Of a DNA stretch of 64,000 nucleotides, positions 51,315 through 60,757 are shown one piece after another (positions within the stretch are counted from its first letter, which is position 1; every line of letters begins with the position of its first letter). The stretch is from VAZQ01 sp963725065 (GTDB lineage Bacteria; Pseudomonadota; Alphaproteobacteria; Rhizobiales; Xanthobacteraceae): positions 1-64,000 of the forward strand of contig CAVRXD010000014.1 of the NCBI GenBank assembly GCA_963725065.1. Reading direction: 5' to 3'. A model generated the notes under the pieces. That model saw only the letters and a program-made list of their open reading frames with translations, did not search any database and was not told the DNA's origin. Position numbers and translations under genes: made by a program.

Positions 51315-53416
51315 GGATGTGTCTCCGAGGCAGGCGCGCCGAACGGCTCGAACAGCACGTCGACTCCCTTGGCGCCACGGGGTCCGACGATCAGCGGGTT
51401 GATCTCGAGGCTGGCCAGCGTCTCGACGCGGGCCGCACCGAAACGGGAAAATGCGGCGATCGCCGCCGCGGCCGCATCGAGGTCGCAGGCAGCCTTGCCG
51501 CGCGCGCCACGCAGCAGCTTGCCGGCGGCGGTCTCGTCCAGCATTGCCCACGCCTCGTCTGGAGTCACCGGGCCGAGACGGACGCTGGCCTGGTTGGCAA
51601 GCTCCACCAGCACGCCGCCGGGGCCGACGATCACGAAGCTGCCGAAACCCTTCTGGTTGCGGATGCCCACGATCAACTCGACGCCGGCCTCCGCCGTCGC
51701 CTGCACCACGATCTGGCCTGGGGCGTCCGGCCGCGAATGCTTCGCCAGGGTCGCGGTCAGGGCGTCGAAGGCGGCGCCGACATCGTCGGCGTCGCTGAGG
51801 CCGAGTTTCACCAGGCCGAGATCGCTCTTGTGCGGCAGATGCGCCGCCACGCCCTTCATCACCACCGGATAGCCCAGGCGCTGCGCCGCACTCACCGCCG
51901 CATCCCGACTGCCGATCGTCTCGGCACCGATCATGGGCACGCCGGCGTCGCTGAGCAGCCGGAAGCAGGCGGCTTCGTCGGTCGGCAGGGGGGCCGTGGC
52001 GCGTTGCACGGGCGGTTGCGTGCGGTCGACCACGGGCGGCGGCTTCAGCTTCACCGCATGGCTGATAGCGGCGAGCGCCGGCCGCATACCCGACAGATAG
52101 GCGATGTGTCCCGCATCGGTGATCTTGCGCACATCGGCGTTGACACCGGAGCCGGCAGTATTGTTCAGGAAGACGATGCGCTTATCGGTCTTGGCATCGA
52201 CGCAGGCCTGCGCCATGACGCAGGCATAGCTCACGTCGCCGCCGCCGCGACCCGGCGCGTCCACGGAGAAGCCGATCAGGTCGATATCGGGATCGTCGAG
52301 CAGGGCGTGCAGGACGATCTTGAAGCGCTCCTCGTTGAACCCCAGTCCCCATGCGTCCACAGGATTGTTGATGGTGGAATAGGGCGGGAAGGCCGGCCGC
52401 AGGCGCGCCAACGTCTGCGCCGCCAGCTTGGGAAATTTCAATCCATATTCGCTGCCGATATCCGCGATCAGCGCGGCCTCGCCGCCGGACAGCGTCACCA
52501 TCGCCGCGTTGCCGCGCGGCAGCGGGTCGCTGTCCATCGACAGCAGCGTCGCCGTCTCCAGCATCTCGTCGAGGTCGCGCACGCGGATGATACCGAGAGC
52601 CTTGAGAAAGGCATCGTAGAGCCGGTCCTCGCCGGCGAGCGCCCCGGTGTGGGCCTGCACCAGCGCGCGCGCTTCCGCGCTGGCGCCGAGCTTCAGCGCG
52701 ACGATGCGCTTGCCGCGGCGGCGCGCCTCTGCCGCGGCAATGGCGAACGCCTGCGGATCGCGCAACGTCTCCAGGAACAGGAGGATGACCTTGACGCGGT
52801 CGTCTCTCGCCATCGCGGAGAGATAGTCCGCGACGGTGGCGACGGCTTCGTTGCCTGCGGTGATCAGGTAGGCGAAACCGAGATCGCGCTCGTCCTCGCT
52901 CAGGATTAGTGCGATGGATCCGCTCTGCGAGATGACGCCGAGCGAGCCGGGCTCAAGCACCTTCATGTGCCGCGGCGCCCACATGGCGACGCGATCGTGC
53001 ACGTTGATCAGACCGAGATTGTTGGGACCGCAGATGATGATGCCGTGGCGCGCGGCGATCTCCTCGACGCGGCGCTGCAGCTCCGTCCCCGCTTCGTCGC
53101 CGTCGGCATAGCCGTTCGCATTCAGAAAGAGGGCAGGGATGCCGCAGCGCCCCGCCTCTTCAACCAGGTCGGGGCCACTCGCCGACGGAACGGCAAGGAA
53201 GGCGGCATCCACTTTTTCCGGCAGCGCCGAGAGCGAAGGGTAACAGGTGAGCCCATGCAGCGAGGCATGGCGCGGGTTCACCGGATAGACCGGGCCCGCG
53301 AAACCGATGCGGCGGAGATTGTTGAGGACACGCGTGCCGATTGCTTCCGGCCGTTCGGAGACGCCGACGATGGCGACCGATCGCGGATTGATCAGCTTGT
53401 CGAGGGAGAGGCTCAT
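51311..53416 (-). CDS. Acetate--CoA ligase family protein (NDP-forming acyl-CoA synthetase)
   Basis: 701-aa fused alpha-beta NDP-forming acyl-CoA synthetase. The N-terminal CoA-binding part carries VAIVGVSERPEAIGTRVLNN and GPNNLGLIN; the phospho-His lies in AHTGALAGED near residue 270; the C-terminal ATP-grasp part has GYPVVMKGVAAHLPHKSDLGLVKLG. It makes an acyl-CoA from a carboxylate and ATP or GTP. The hydratase is coupled downstream. The Bug receptor upstream may import the acid (inference). ATG at 53416. Confidence 0.94.
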   Translation of the reverse strand: MSLSLDKLINPRSVAIVGVSERPEAIGTRVLNNLRRIGFAGPVYPVNPRHASLHGLTCYPSLSALPEKVDAAFLAVPSASGPDLVEEAGRCGIPALFLNANGYADGDEAGTELQRRVEEIAARHGIIICGPNNLGLINVHDRVAMWAPRHMKVLEPGSLGVISQSGSIALILSEDERDLGFAYLITAGNEAVATVADYLSAMARDDRVKVILLFLETLRDPQAFAIAAAEARRRGKRIVALKLGASAEARALVQAHTGALAGEDRLYDAFLKALGIIRVRDLDEMLETATLLSMDSDPLPRGNAAMVTLSGGEAALIADIGSEYGLKFPKLAAQTLARLRPAFPPYSTINNPVDAWGLGFNEERFKIVLHALLDDPDIDLIGFSVDAPGRGGGDVSYACVMAQACVDAKTDKRIVFLNNTAGSGVNADVRKITDAGHIAYLSGMRPALAAISHAVKLKPPPVVDRTQPPVQRATAPLPTDEAACFRLLSDAGVPMIGAETIGSRDAAVSAAQRLGYPVVMKGVAAHLPHKSDLGLVKLGLSDADDVGAAFDALTATLAKHSRPDAPGQIVVQATAEAGVELIVGIRNQKGFGSFVIVGPGGVLVELANQASVRLGPVTPDEAWAMLDETAAGKLLRGARGKAACDLDAAAAAIAAFSRFGAARVETLASLEINPLIVGPRGAKGVDVLFEPFGAPASETHP

Positions 53417-53537
53417 GCGGTTCACGTGAAGCGCGGGCTGGCGCTCCGCCTGGAATGAATGATCGTTCAATCGGGCGCGGGCGAAGCGCCCTGCCGCGAG
53501 GGACTTGGGCCGCCGCGGTCGTCGTCCGCCGCGCCGT

Positions 53538-54581
53538 TCACTGCGGGACGATGCCGATCTTCGGCGCCAGCGCCCGGTAGTCGGCGATCTCCGCGTGGAT
53601 GATCTTGGCGAAGTCGGCGGGGCTCCCGCCGCCGAGCAGCAGGCTGCTCTTCTCGAAGGCGGCACGGGTTTCCGGCTGGCTCATGACCTCGATCGCGGTC
53701 TTGTTCAGCTTGTCGACGATGGCCTGCGGCGTGTTCGGGGGTGCCAGCATGCCGATCCAGCTGCTGACGATGAACGGCAGGCCCGCCTCGGCGAAGGTCG
53801 GAATGTTGCCGGCATTGGGCAGCCGCTCGGTCGCGGCCACGGCGATCGCCTTGATCTTCCCGGCGTTGATCAGGTTGAGCGTCACCGAAGGCGCATCGAA
53901 GGTGTACTGGATCTGCCCGCCCATGAGGTCGGTGAGCGACGGCCCGCTTCCGCGGTAGGGCACATGCAGGGCGTCGATGCCCGCGGCGACCTTGAAGCGC
54001 TCGCCGTTCACGTGGTTGAGGGTGTTGTTGCCGAAGGAGGAGTAGCTGACCTTTCCCGGATTGGCTTTCACATAGGCGATGAATTCGGACAGTGTGTTCG
54101 GCGGGAAATTCGGTGATGCGACCAGGATCTGCGGCCACCTCGCCAGCTGGATCACCGGCACGAGGTCCTTCTCCGGGTCGTAGGGCAGCGCCTTGTAGGT
54201 GGCAGGCGCGATGGAAATCTCGGAGATCGCCGCGATCAGCAAGGTGTAGCCGTCCGGGTCGGCGCGGACGACGGACAGGGCTCCAAGGGTGCCGCCGGCG
54301 CCGGGGCGGTTCTCGACCACGACAGGCTGGTCGAGCAGCTTGGACATGCGCTCGCTGAACAGCCGGGCAATGAAATCGGCGCCACCGCCGGCCGGATAGG
54401 CGACGACGAACTTGATCGGCTTGGTCGGCCAGTTTTGCGCCTGGGCCGCGCCGGGCGAGCAGGCGAGCGCGGCTGCCGCCAATGCCGTCCCCAGCCAGAC
54501 CCGAGAACGGCGCCAGTCGGGACCGATCGTTCGTCGGCTGAGATGTTGCACCTGCCGAACGACGAAGCCGGACATGGCCAT
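53538..54581 (-). CDS. Bug-family TTT transporter substrate-binding protein
   Basis: 347-aa periplasmic receptor, the fifth Bug protein here. A long N-terminus with RRTIGPDWRRSRVWLGTALAA precedes the signal core; cleavage falls near AAQAQNWP. The mature part has NWPTKPIKFVVAYPAGGGAD, VENRPGAGGTLG and DPDGYTLLIA. The ATG at 54581 follows GGAAGGG; an in-frame ATG at 54599 is an alternative. It lies upstream of the acyl-CoA synthetase on the same strand. Confidence 0.92.
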   Translation of the reverse strand: MAMSGFVVRQVQHLSRRTIGPDWRRSRVWLGTALAAAALACSPGAAQAQNWPTKPIKFVVAYPAGGGADFIARLFSERMSKLLDQPVVVENRPGAGGTLGALSVVRADPDGYTLLIAAISEISIAPATYKALPYDPEKDLVPVIQLARWPQILVASPNFPPNTLSEFIAYVKANPGKVSYSSFGNNTLNHVNGERFKVAAGIDALHVPYRGSGPSLTDLMGGQIQYTFDAPSVTLNLINAGKIKAIAVAATERLPNAGNIPTFAEAGLPFIVSSWIGMLAPPNTPQAIVDKLNKTAIEVMSQPETRAAFEKSSLLLGGGSPADFAKIIHAEIADYRALAPKIGIVPQ

Positions 54582-55141
54582 TGTGAACCCTTCCATCACC
54601 GATTTTTCCGGATGGAACCTTGAGGTCCGGAGAAACCGTCGTCAACCTACGCCCGGTAGCGGCGGCGTTCGCTTCTCTCAACGGGCGCTCATCCGATATT
54701 TCGCGAGAACGAGACGCGTCGACCTGCTCAATGGCATGGCATGGCGAGCGTTGGCAGGACCATTGTGACTCTCGCGGCCAACGTCGAAGCAGCCGGTCTG
54801 TCTTGCAAATGGCATTCAGTTTGCCGCGAAGGAACAGCCGCTCCGGCCGATTCCGGGTTGCGCCTTTGGAAACGTTCCCATAAGATTTCGACGGCAATCG
54901 GAGGGAATTATGCACAAAGTGCAACGTCGCTGACGACATCCGGTGAGAGTCGCGCCGCCCGGAAAGCATGCCGGACATCTCCCAGAAGATGCCGCGCACT
55001 TGAGCGCCGACGTCGTCGAGGAGTCACATGGCTCATGTTGCGCGCGAGCTCCCAACGTATCGCGAGATCATTGCCCGGGCCGGCATGAAGAAGCTCTAAT
55101 CCCGCCGCAAGCCCGGGTCGACGTTTCAACGGCAAATCGTG
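54582..55141. other. Intergenic region with one regulatory site
   Basis: A 560-nt gap between the divergent Bug receptor and molybdopterin hydroxylase genes. It contains the operator-like TGGAAACGTTCCCA (54867-54880) and a fitting promoter around it (see next entry). I see no convincing small gene: short ORFs here have no ribosome binding site and no protein-like composition. Confidence 0.65.
54858..54886 (+). promoter_or_regulatory. LacI-type operator within a candidate promoter (site 0)
   Basis: Operator core GGAAACGTTCC centred on CG at 54873-54874. It sits between TTGCGC (54858-54863) and TAAGAT (54881-54886), spaced by 17 nt, which fits a sigma-70 promoter pointing to the hydroxylase gene at 55142. 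Compare TGAAACGTTTCA at 57617-57628. Confidence 0.5.
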
Positions 55142-57472
55142 ATGATCGGCAAATCTGTTTCGCGCCTCGAAGACGCTCCAATGCTCGTCGGGGCGGGCCA
55201 GTTTGTCGACGACATCCCGCTGCCGGGCACGCTGCACGCTGGTTTTCTCCGCAGCAGCCATGGTCATGCCGTCATAAAGCGTTTCGATGCCGACATCGCC
55301 AAATCGATGCCCGGAGTCGTCGCGGTCTACCATTTCGCCGACATAAGACCTTTCCTGTCCGAAGAACGGCTGGTGGTAGCGCTACCGAGCAAGGCCTTCC
55401 GGCAGCAAGTGGACCGTCCGGTTCTCGCAATCGACGAAGTCGTCTATGTCGGCGAGCCAGTCGCGGTAGTCATCGCCGAGAGCCGGCAGCAGGCGGAAGA
55501 TGCGCTCGCCTCGGTCGAGATCGAGTACGAGCCCTTGGAAGCCGTCGTCGATTGTGTTGCGGCAGTGTCGCCGGGCTCTCCGACGGTCCACCGCGGAGCG
55601 CCGCACAATGTGGTGGCGAAATTGGACCTGACGTTCGGACATGTGGATGAAGCCTTCGCTCAAGCCTCGCACGTCTATTCCGATAGATTTCATCAGTCCC
55701 GAGGCGGCAGTCATTCTATCGAGTGCCGCGGGGTGCTGGCGGCTCACGATCCCGCCCAGGACGTCCTGACGGTCTGGAGCTCGACCCAGACCCCGCATGC
55801 GGCCATGCGGCTGCTCGCACACATGCTAGGTCGGGAAGAGAAAACCGTACGCGTCATCGCCCCGGATGTCGGAGGAGGATTCGGCCCTAAGCTCGTATTC
55901 TACAGCGAAGAGCTCGTGGTCGCGCTCGCGGCAGTTTTGCTCAGGCGCCCTGTCAAGTGGGTTGAGGATCGTCGCGAGCACTTCGTTTCCACGACGCAGG
56001 AGCGAGATCAGGTTTGGAATCTCGAGATCGCGGTCGATTCCGAAGGTGCGATCCGGGGTGTTCGGGGATCGATGATCCACGATCACGGAGCGTATACCGC
56101 CCGAGGCATCAACGTCGCATTCGAGGCGATGCAGACGCTGACGATGCCCTACAACGTTCCGGCATGTTCGTTGAAGGTGACGTTGGCGCTCACGAACAAG
56201 GTTCCGGTAACGCCCGTTCGCGGCGCCGGGCAGCCCCAAGGCGTTTTCGCGATGGAGCGCTTGCTCGATCGCGTGGCGGCCGGCCTGCGGCTCGATCGGG
56301 CGGATGTTCGCAAGCGCAACCTGGTGCGGCGCGAACAGATGCCGTGCTCTAAGCCGTTCAAGACGCGCGCGGGCGTACCCGTGGTGATCGACTCCGGCGA
56401 CTTTCTGGCATGTCAGGACAAGGCGCTTGCGCTAGCCGGCTGGAGCGATTTTTCGCGGCGGCAAAGCGAAGCCAGAGCCAGCGGACGGTATTTAGGCATA
56501 GGTCTGGCCAATTTTGTCGAATTGACCGGTCGGGGCCCCTTCGAGCCCGCGACAGTCCGGATTACGTCGTCCGGCAAGATTCACGTGCTCTCGAGCGCGG
56601 CGGCGATGGGACAAAGCACCAAAACGATGCTCGCGCAGATCGTGTCCGCCCAGCTTGGCGGCGACATCGCAAACATAATCGTCACCACCGGCGATTCCGC
56701 AACGTCGACCATCGGCTTCGGCGGGTTTGGTAGCCGGCAGACCGTGACGGCGGGATCGTCGGCGCACGTTGCGGCCACGAAGGTTCGCGAGAAGGCGCTG
56801 GCGGTGGCAGGACATCTTCTCGAAGCCGCGCCGTGCGATCTCGATATTACTGGCCAGTACGTGCACTTGAAGGGCGCCGCGGAGCTGAAGGTGGGGCTTG
56901 GAGAGATCGCAAGAGCGTCGCTTGGCGTCGCTGGTGCCTACCTTCCCGCAGGGCTGCCACCCGGGATGGAAGCCTCCGAAGCGTTCGTCGTGAACGAGAT
57001 GGCATATTCCAACGGAACCGCGGTTGCGATCGTGGAAGTGGACGTCGAAACCGGCGGAGTGAAGATATTGGACTACGTCATGGCGCACGACTGTGGGCAG
57101 GTGATCAATCCGGCGATCGTCGATGGCCAGGTTGCTGGAGGGATCGTCCACGGAATTGGCAACGCTTTGCTGGAGCGAATGCATTTCGATGCTTCGGCGC
57201 AACCACTGACCACCACGCTCGCCGAATATCTCTTGCCGACGTCGATGGACATTCCCGGAATTCGGATCGTCCATCATTGCTCGCCGTCACCGCTCAACCC
57301 ACTGGGCGTAAAGGGCGTTGGAGAATCGGGCGTCCTGCCGACCGCGGCGGCCATAATAGGTGCCGTGGAGAATGCGCTCAGCGAGTTCGGGGTCCAAATC
57401 AGCTGCGCTCCGATCGCGCCGAGCGACATTGTCGAGCTGATCCGCCGTCAGCCTCAGCGGCCGCATGCCTGA
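55142..57472 (+). CDS. Xanthine dehydrogenase-family molybdopterin-binding large subunit (CoxL/XdhB-like)
   Basis: 776-aa molybdenum hydroxylase large subunit (777 aa from the GTG at 55139). KSVSRLEDAPMLVGAGQFVDD is the family N-terminus; IAPDVGGGFGPK contacts the cofactor; VRGAGQPQGVFAMERLLD lies in the active-site domain; the catalytic Glu is in KGVGESG near the C-terminus. It would hydroxylate an aldehyde or heteroaromatic ring. The usual FAD and 2Fe-2S subunits are not in the window beside it. Operator site 0 lies 262 nt upstream, so LacI-family control is likely. Confidence 0.9.
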   Translation: MIGKSVSRLEDAPMLVGAGQFVDDIPLPGTLHAGFLRSSHGHAVIKRFDADIAKSMPGVVAVYHFADIRPFLSEERLVVALPSKAFRQQVDRPVLAIDEVVYVGEPVAVVIAESRQQAEDALASVEIEYEPLEAVVDCVAAVSPGSPTVHRGAPHNVVAKLDLTFGHVDEAFAQASHVYSDRFHQSRGGSHSIECRGVLAAHDPAQDVLTVWSSTQTPHAAMRLLAHMLGREEKTVRVIAPDVGGGFGPKLVFYSEELVVALAAVLLRRPVKWVEDRREHFVSTTQERDQVWNLEIAVDSEGAIRGVRGSMIHDHGAYTARGINVAFEAMQTLTMPYNVPACSLKVTLALTNKVPVTPVRGAGQPQGVFAMERLLDRVAAGLRLDRADVRKRNLVRREQMPCSKPFKTRAGVPVVIDSGDFLACQDKALALAGWSDFSRRQSEARASGRYLGIGLANFVELTGRGPFEPATVRITSSGKIHVLSSAAAMGQSTKTMLAQIVSAQLGGDIANIIVTTGDSATSTIGFGGFGSRQTVTAGSSAHVAATKVREKALAVAGHLLEAAPCDLDITGQYVHLKGAAELKVGLGEIARASLGVAGAYLPAGLPPGMEASEAFVVNEMAYSNGTAVAIVEVDVETGGVKILDYVMAHDCGQVINPAIVDGQVAGGIVHGIGNALLERMHFDASAQPLTTTLAEYLLPTSMDIPGIRIVHHCSPSPLNPLGVKGVGESGVLPTAAAIIGAVENALSEFGVQISCAPIAPSDIVELIRRQPQRPHA

Positions 57473-57603
57473 GGGCACGAGTGAGATGTACGCGCTTCTC
57501 ATTCTGATCTCCGCGCTTTCGATATCGATCAATCGTGGGCGCGCCGGGCGGCCGCTACAAGCACGTGTCATGCAGCGTCGTGAGCCCGCTGCGGCCGAAT
57601 TGT

Positions 57604-57632
57604 TGACAAGGCCTATGAAACGTTTCAATAGC
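57604..57632 (+). promoter_or_regulatory. LacI-type operator at a promoter (site 1)
   Basis: Perfect palindrome TGAAACGTTTCA at 57617-57628, just downstream of a consensus -35 TTGACA (57604-57609); the -10 would fall at about 57627-57632 (CAATAG, weak). Repressor binding here would block RNA polymerase. The next gene starts 46 nt later at 57674. Confidence 0.68.
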
Positions 57633-57673
57633 CAGCCGACCGCCGGTCCGGCCGCGATAAACCGAGGGGTGAG

Positions 57674-58651
57674 ATGAAAGCTGCAGTCATCGAGAAGCAG
57701 GGCGGTATCGAAAATATCGTCTATCGCGAATTTGCCGATCCCGTTGTCGGCCCTCGAGACGTTCTCGTCCGCTGCAAGGCCATAGGTCTGAACTATTTCG
57801 ATATTTTCGTGCGACGCGGCATGCCTGGCCTGCCGGTGCCAATGCCGTGGATTTCCGGTGCAGATGCCGCCGGCGAAATCGCCGCCATTGGATCGGAAGT
57901 CCAGGGTTGGAAGGTGGGCGATCGCTGTCTGATCGACCCGCTGACGAACGAAGGCATGATGGGTGAGGAGGTCCAAGGCGCGTTCGCGGAGTATTGCCGC
58001 ATTCCGCAGGACTTTGTCATCCCGTTGGATCCGCGTCTTTCCTTTGTGGAAGCTGCCACCATTCCTGCGAACTACGGCACGGTCTATCGCATGCTGTTCA
58101 CCAACGGCGGCATGCAGCCGGACGACCTCGTTCTTGTACTGGGCGCGAGCGGCGGCGTCGGGACCGCGACGGTTCAGGTGGTGAAGGCGTACGGCGGCCG
58201 AGTTATCGCCTGTGCCGGCTCCGATGAGAAATGCGCAAAGCTCAAGGAGCTCGGCGCCGACCATGCCATCAACTACAGCACCCAGGATTTCTCGCGCGAA
58301 GCGTGGCGGTTGAGCGGCAAGAAGGGCGTGGACGTGTGCGTCAATTTCACCGGCGGAGACACGTGGAACCCGTCGATCCGCACCTTGAAGCTGCACGGCA
58401 AATTGCTGACCTGCGGTGCAACGGCCGGTTTCGACGCTCAGACCGACATTCGCTATATCTGGCAACGCGAAGTGAAGATTTGCGGTTCGAACGGCTACAC
58501 CAAGGAGGACGTTCGGCGGGGAATGATCGATATGGCGGACGGAAAAATCAAGAAGCCGGAAGTCCGCACTTTCCCTCTCGCCAAGCTTGGCGACGCCGAA
58601 GCGCTCATGGAAGCGCGGGACTTCTTTGGGAAAATTGTTATGATCCCCTGA
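57674..58651 (+). CDS. Zinc-binding dehydrogenase / quinone oxidoreductase-like protein
   Basis: 325-aa MDR superfamily NADPH-dependent enzyme. MKAAVIEKQGGIENIVYREF and GLNYFDIFVRRG lie in the substrate domain, and LGASGGVGTATVQVVKAYGG binds the dinucleotide. There are few Cys in the catalytic-zinc region, so it may be a zinc-free reductase of enoyl or quinone groups. The operator 57617-57628 is in its promoter. The LacI-family regulator follows 82 nt downstream. Confidence 0.93.
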   Translation: MKAAVIEKQGGIENIVYREFADPVVGPRDVLVRCKAIGLNYFDIFVRRGMPGLPVPMPWISGADAAGEIAAIGSEVQGWKVGDRCLIDPLTNEGMMGEEVQGAFAEYCRIPQDFVIPLDPRLSFVEAATIPANYGTVYRMLFTNGGMQPDDLVLVLGASGGVGTATVQVVKAYGGRVIACAGSDEKCAKLKELGADHAINYSTQDFSREAWRLSGKKGVDVCVNFTGGDTWNPSIRTLKLHGKLLTCGATAGFDAQTDIRYIWQREVKICGSNGYTKEDVRRGMIDMADGKIKKPEVRTFPLAKLGDAEALMEARDFFGKIVMIP

Positions 58652-58733
58652 CCAGAGTGGGAGACTGCGGGTTCGAGCCGCGCCTTTGCCTTTGGTGTGC
58701 ATCAGCCACCATTATGTTGGCTGGGGGGCGTAG

Positions 58734-59756
58734 ATGGCCGGCAATCCGACTATTCGCGACGTCGCGCTCGCTGCGAATGTTGCCATCGGGACTGTGTCTC
58801 GTGTCCTGAACGGTCATAAGTCCGTCAGCGATGGCGTCCGCCGCCGTGTTTTGAAGGCGATCAAGAAGCTGAAATACGAGCCGGATCGCGTCGCGCAGAG
58901 CATGCGACTGGGCGTAACGCGGACCGTGGCACTCGCGGTGCGCGACATCTCAATTCCCGGCTTCGGCGCCATCGTCAACGCTGCTGAAGAGGTCCTGCGG
59001 AGCAGCGGCTATACGTTGCTGCTGGCCATTACCGACGAGCGCAAGGAGCGCGAGCTCGATCTGATGCGGATCTTCCAGCAGCGCCGGGTCGATGCCGTGA
59101 TCATGACGACGAGCAGCGAAGACGATGCGTACCTGTCGAAGACTATCAAACAGCTTGATGTTCCCATCGTCCTGCTTGATCGCGAAAATCCGCCTGAACT
59201 CGACGCGGTCACCCTCGACCATCGTCGCGGAATCCGGGCGGCTACCGAACACCTTCATGGTCTCGGCCATACGCGGATCGCTCTGTTGACGGGTAAGCCA
59301 TCGACCTGGCCGGCGCGCGAGCGCATTGCCGGGTTCAAGGAGGCCTATGCCCGACTGGGAAAACAGGCGAACCAAAGCATCATTCGAACGGGCAGCTTCT
59401 CGGCGGAGTTCGGCTTTCGGGAGGCGTCGTCGTTGCTGTCGTTACCGACGCGTCCCACGGCCATCATTGCCGGAGGAATGGCGATGCTGTCGGGCGTGCT
59501 CCAGGCGGTTCGCGCCCGGGGGCTGGTCATTCCAAACGATATCTCCGTGATCGCCGGCGCAGACAGCGACCTTGCGGCGCTGACGACCCCCTCGGTCACC
59601 GCGGTGCGGTGGAGCGGCACTGATGAGGGGCGTATGGCGGTTCAGTTGCTGCTGAACCGTCTCGGCGGAAACCGGAAGGGACCGGTTCAACGCGTGATGC
59701 TGTCCACCGAGCTCATTCCCCGCGAATCCTGCGCGCCGCCGTCAACTGCCCATTGA
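58734..59756 (+). CDS. LacI family transcriptional regulator
   Basis: 340-aa regulator. N-terminal HTH about residues 5-50: PTIRDVALAANVAIGTVSRV and LNGHKSVSDGVRRRVLKAI. The hinge helix is DRVAQSMRLGVTRTVAL. The effector domain has VDAVIMTTSSEDDAYL, FREASSLLSLPTRPTAIIAG and DISVIAGADSDLAALTTP. It likely binds the TGAAACGTTTCA-type sites at 54867, 57617, 59794 and 61303, so it would control the surrounding catabolic genes. The effector is unknown. GGGGGG lies 6 nt before the ATG. Confidence 0.95.
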   Translation: MAGNPTIRDVALAANVAIGTVSRVLNGHKSVSDGVRRRVLKAIKKLKYEPDRVAQSMRLGVTRTVALAVRDISIPGFGAIVNAAEEVLRSSGYTLLLAITDERKERELDLMRIFQQRRVDAVIMTTSSEDDAYLSKTIKQLDVPIVLLDRENPPELDAVTLDHRRGIRAATEHLHGLGHTRIALLTGKPSTWPARERIAGFKEAYARLGKQANQSIIRTGSFSAEFGFREASSLLSLPTRPTAIIAGGMAMLSGVLQAVRARGLVIPNDISVIAGADSDLAALTTPSVTAVRWSGTDEGRMAVQLLLNRLGGNRKGPVQRVMLSTELIPRESCAPPSTAH

Positions 59757-59790
59757 CCTGAAGCGACACCGCACGGCCCGCTGCACCGAA

Positions 59791-59812
59791 GGCTGGAAAC
59801 GTTTCATTGACA
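59791..59812 (+). promoter_or_regulatory. LacI-type operator (site 2)
   Basis: GGAAACGTTTCA with the central CG at 59800-59801, followed directly by TTGACA (59807-59812). The 22-nt string from 59791 to 59812 is identical to site 3 (61300-61321). The CoA lyase gene starts at 59869. Confidence 0.68.
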
Positions 59813-59868
59813 TGCCGGTGTTGTTTATTGTTGTTTATTGCGGAAGTAACTCGATCAAGGGCGCGCCG

Positions 59869-60747
59869 ATGCCGGACGGTGGAAACAAGCAGCTTCGATC
59901 CTGGATGTTCGTTCCGGGCAATCGGGATAGGTTCATTCAAAAGGCGAAAACGTCGGGCGCTGACGCAATCCTTCTCGACATCGAAGACGGCGTTCTGCCG
60001 GCAGAAAAGCCGGATGCACGGCGCATGATCGCCGCGGCCCTGCCGCAGCAGGACTTCGGCCCGCGGCGATACGTGCGGGTCAATGCGCTTTCGACCCCGT
60101 GGCTCCAACCTGACCTCGAAGCCGTTATCGTTCCAGGCATCGAAGGCGTTTGTCTTACCAAGGTGGTGAGACCCCAGGATATCCTGGAGACTGCGTCGCT
60201 CATCGAAGGCCTGGAAAAAAAGCGCGGCCTGGAGATAGGCAAAGTCCGCATCCTGGCAGCCGTCGAGAGCGCGCGTGGTCTCATGAACGCACTGGCGATT
60301 GCCGATGCGCATCCCCGCGTGATCGGTCTGATGTTCGGCGCGGAGGACTACGCGCTCGACCTCGGCCTCGGTGCGCGCCGTGAAAAGGAAGCAGCCGAAC
60401 TGCTGTTTGCGCGTTCGCATGTCGTGAATGCGGCGGCGGCGGCCAACGTTCTCAGCATTGACGGCGTGTTTCCTAACCTCGACGACCCTGAAGGCTTGGT
60501 CGCGGATGTCCGGCAGGCGCGACGCCTCGGCTTTACATCGAAGTCGACATTCAACCCGCGGCAGATCGATGTCATCAACCAGGTATTTTCGCCGCAGCCG
60601 GACGAAATCGAGTATGCGCGCAAGATTGCCGCAGGTTTTCGCGCAGCGGAGGCGAAAGGCGACGCTTCGGTCGCGGTCGGCGGACAGCTCGTCGACCGGC
60701 CGATCGTTCTGCGGGCCTTGAGAATCCTGGAAGTCATCGGAGAGTAG
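59869..60747 (+). CDS. CoA ester lyase (HpcH/HpaI, CitE-like)
   Basis: 292-aa lyase. QLRSWMFVPGNRDRFIQKAK starts the barrel, ILLDIEDGVLPAEK has metal-binding acid residues, ILAAVESARGLMNAL holds the second Glu, LMFGAEDYALDLG is the third loop and KSTFNPRQIDVIN the fourth. It would cleave a branched hydroxyacyl-CoA, such as citramalyl-CoA, to an acyl-CoA and a keto acid. AAGGG lies upstream of the ATG at 59869; ATG at 59812 is in frame but too close to the operator. MaoC follows in 10 nt. Confidence 0.93.
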   Translation: MPDGGNKQLRSWMFVPGNRDRFIQKAKTSGADAILLDIEDGVLPAEKPDARRMIAAALPQQDFGPRRYVRVNALSTPWLQPDLEAVIVPGIEGVCLTKVVRPQDILETASLIEGLEKKRGLEIGKVRILAAVESARGLMNALAIADAHPRVIGLMFGAEDYALDLGLGARREKEAAELLFARSHVVNAAAAANVLSIDGVFPNLDDPEGLVADVRQARRLGFTSKSTFNPRQIDVINQVFSPQPDEIEYARKIAAGFRAAEAKGDASVAVGGQLVDRPIVLRALRILEVIGE

Positions 60748-60757
60748 GAGGGGTTCG

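Noticed and set aside
51317..52909. 530-codon plus-strand open frame opposite the acyl-CoA synthetase
   Set aside because: Shadow of a certain gene on the minus strand; composition is Arg/His-rich without domains.
55119..55135. GACGTTTCAACGG as a further operator upstream of the hydroxylase
   Set aside because: Only one half-site matches ACGTTTCA; the other arm does not fit the palindrome.
58660..58690. GCGGGTTCGAGCC, similar to a tRNA T-arm
   Set aside because: No matching acceptor, D-arm or anticodon stem lies upstream; a lone T-loop-like string is not a tRNA.
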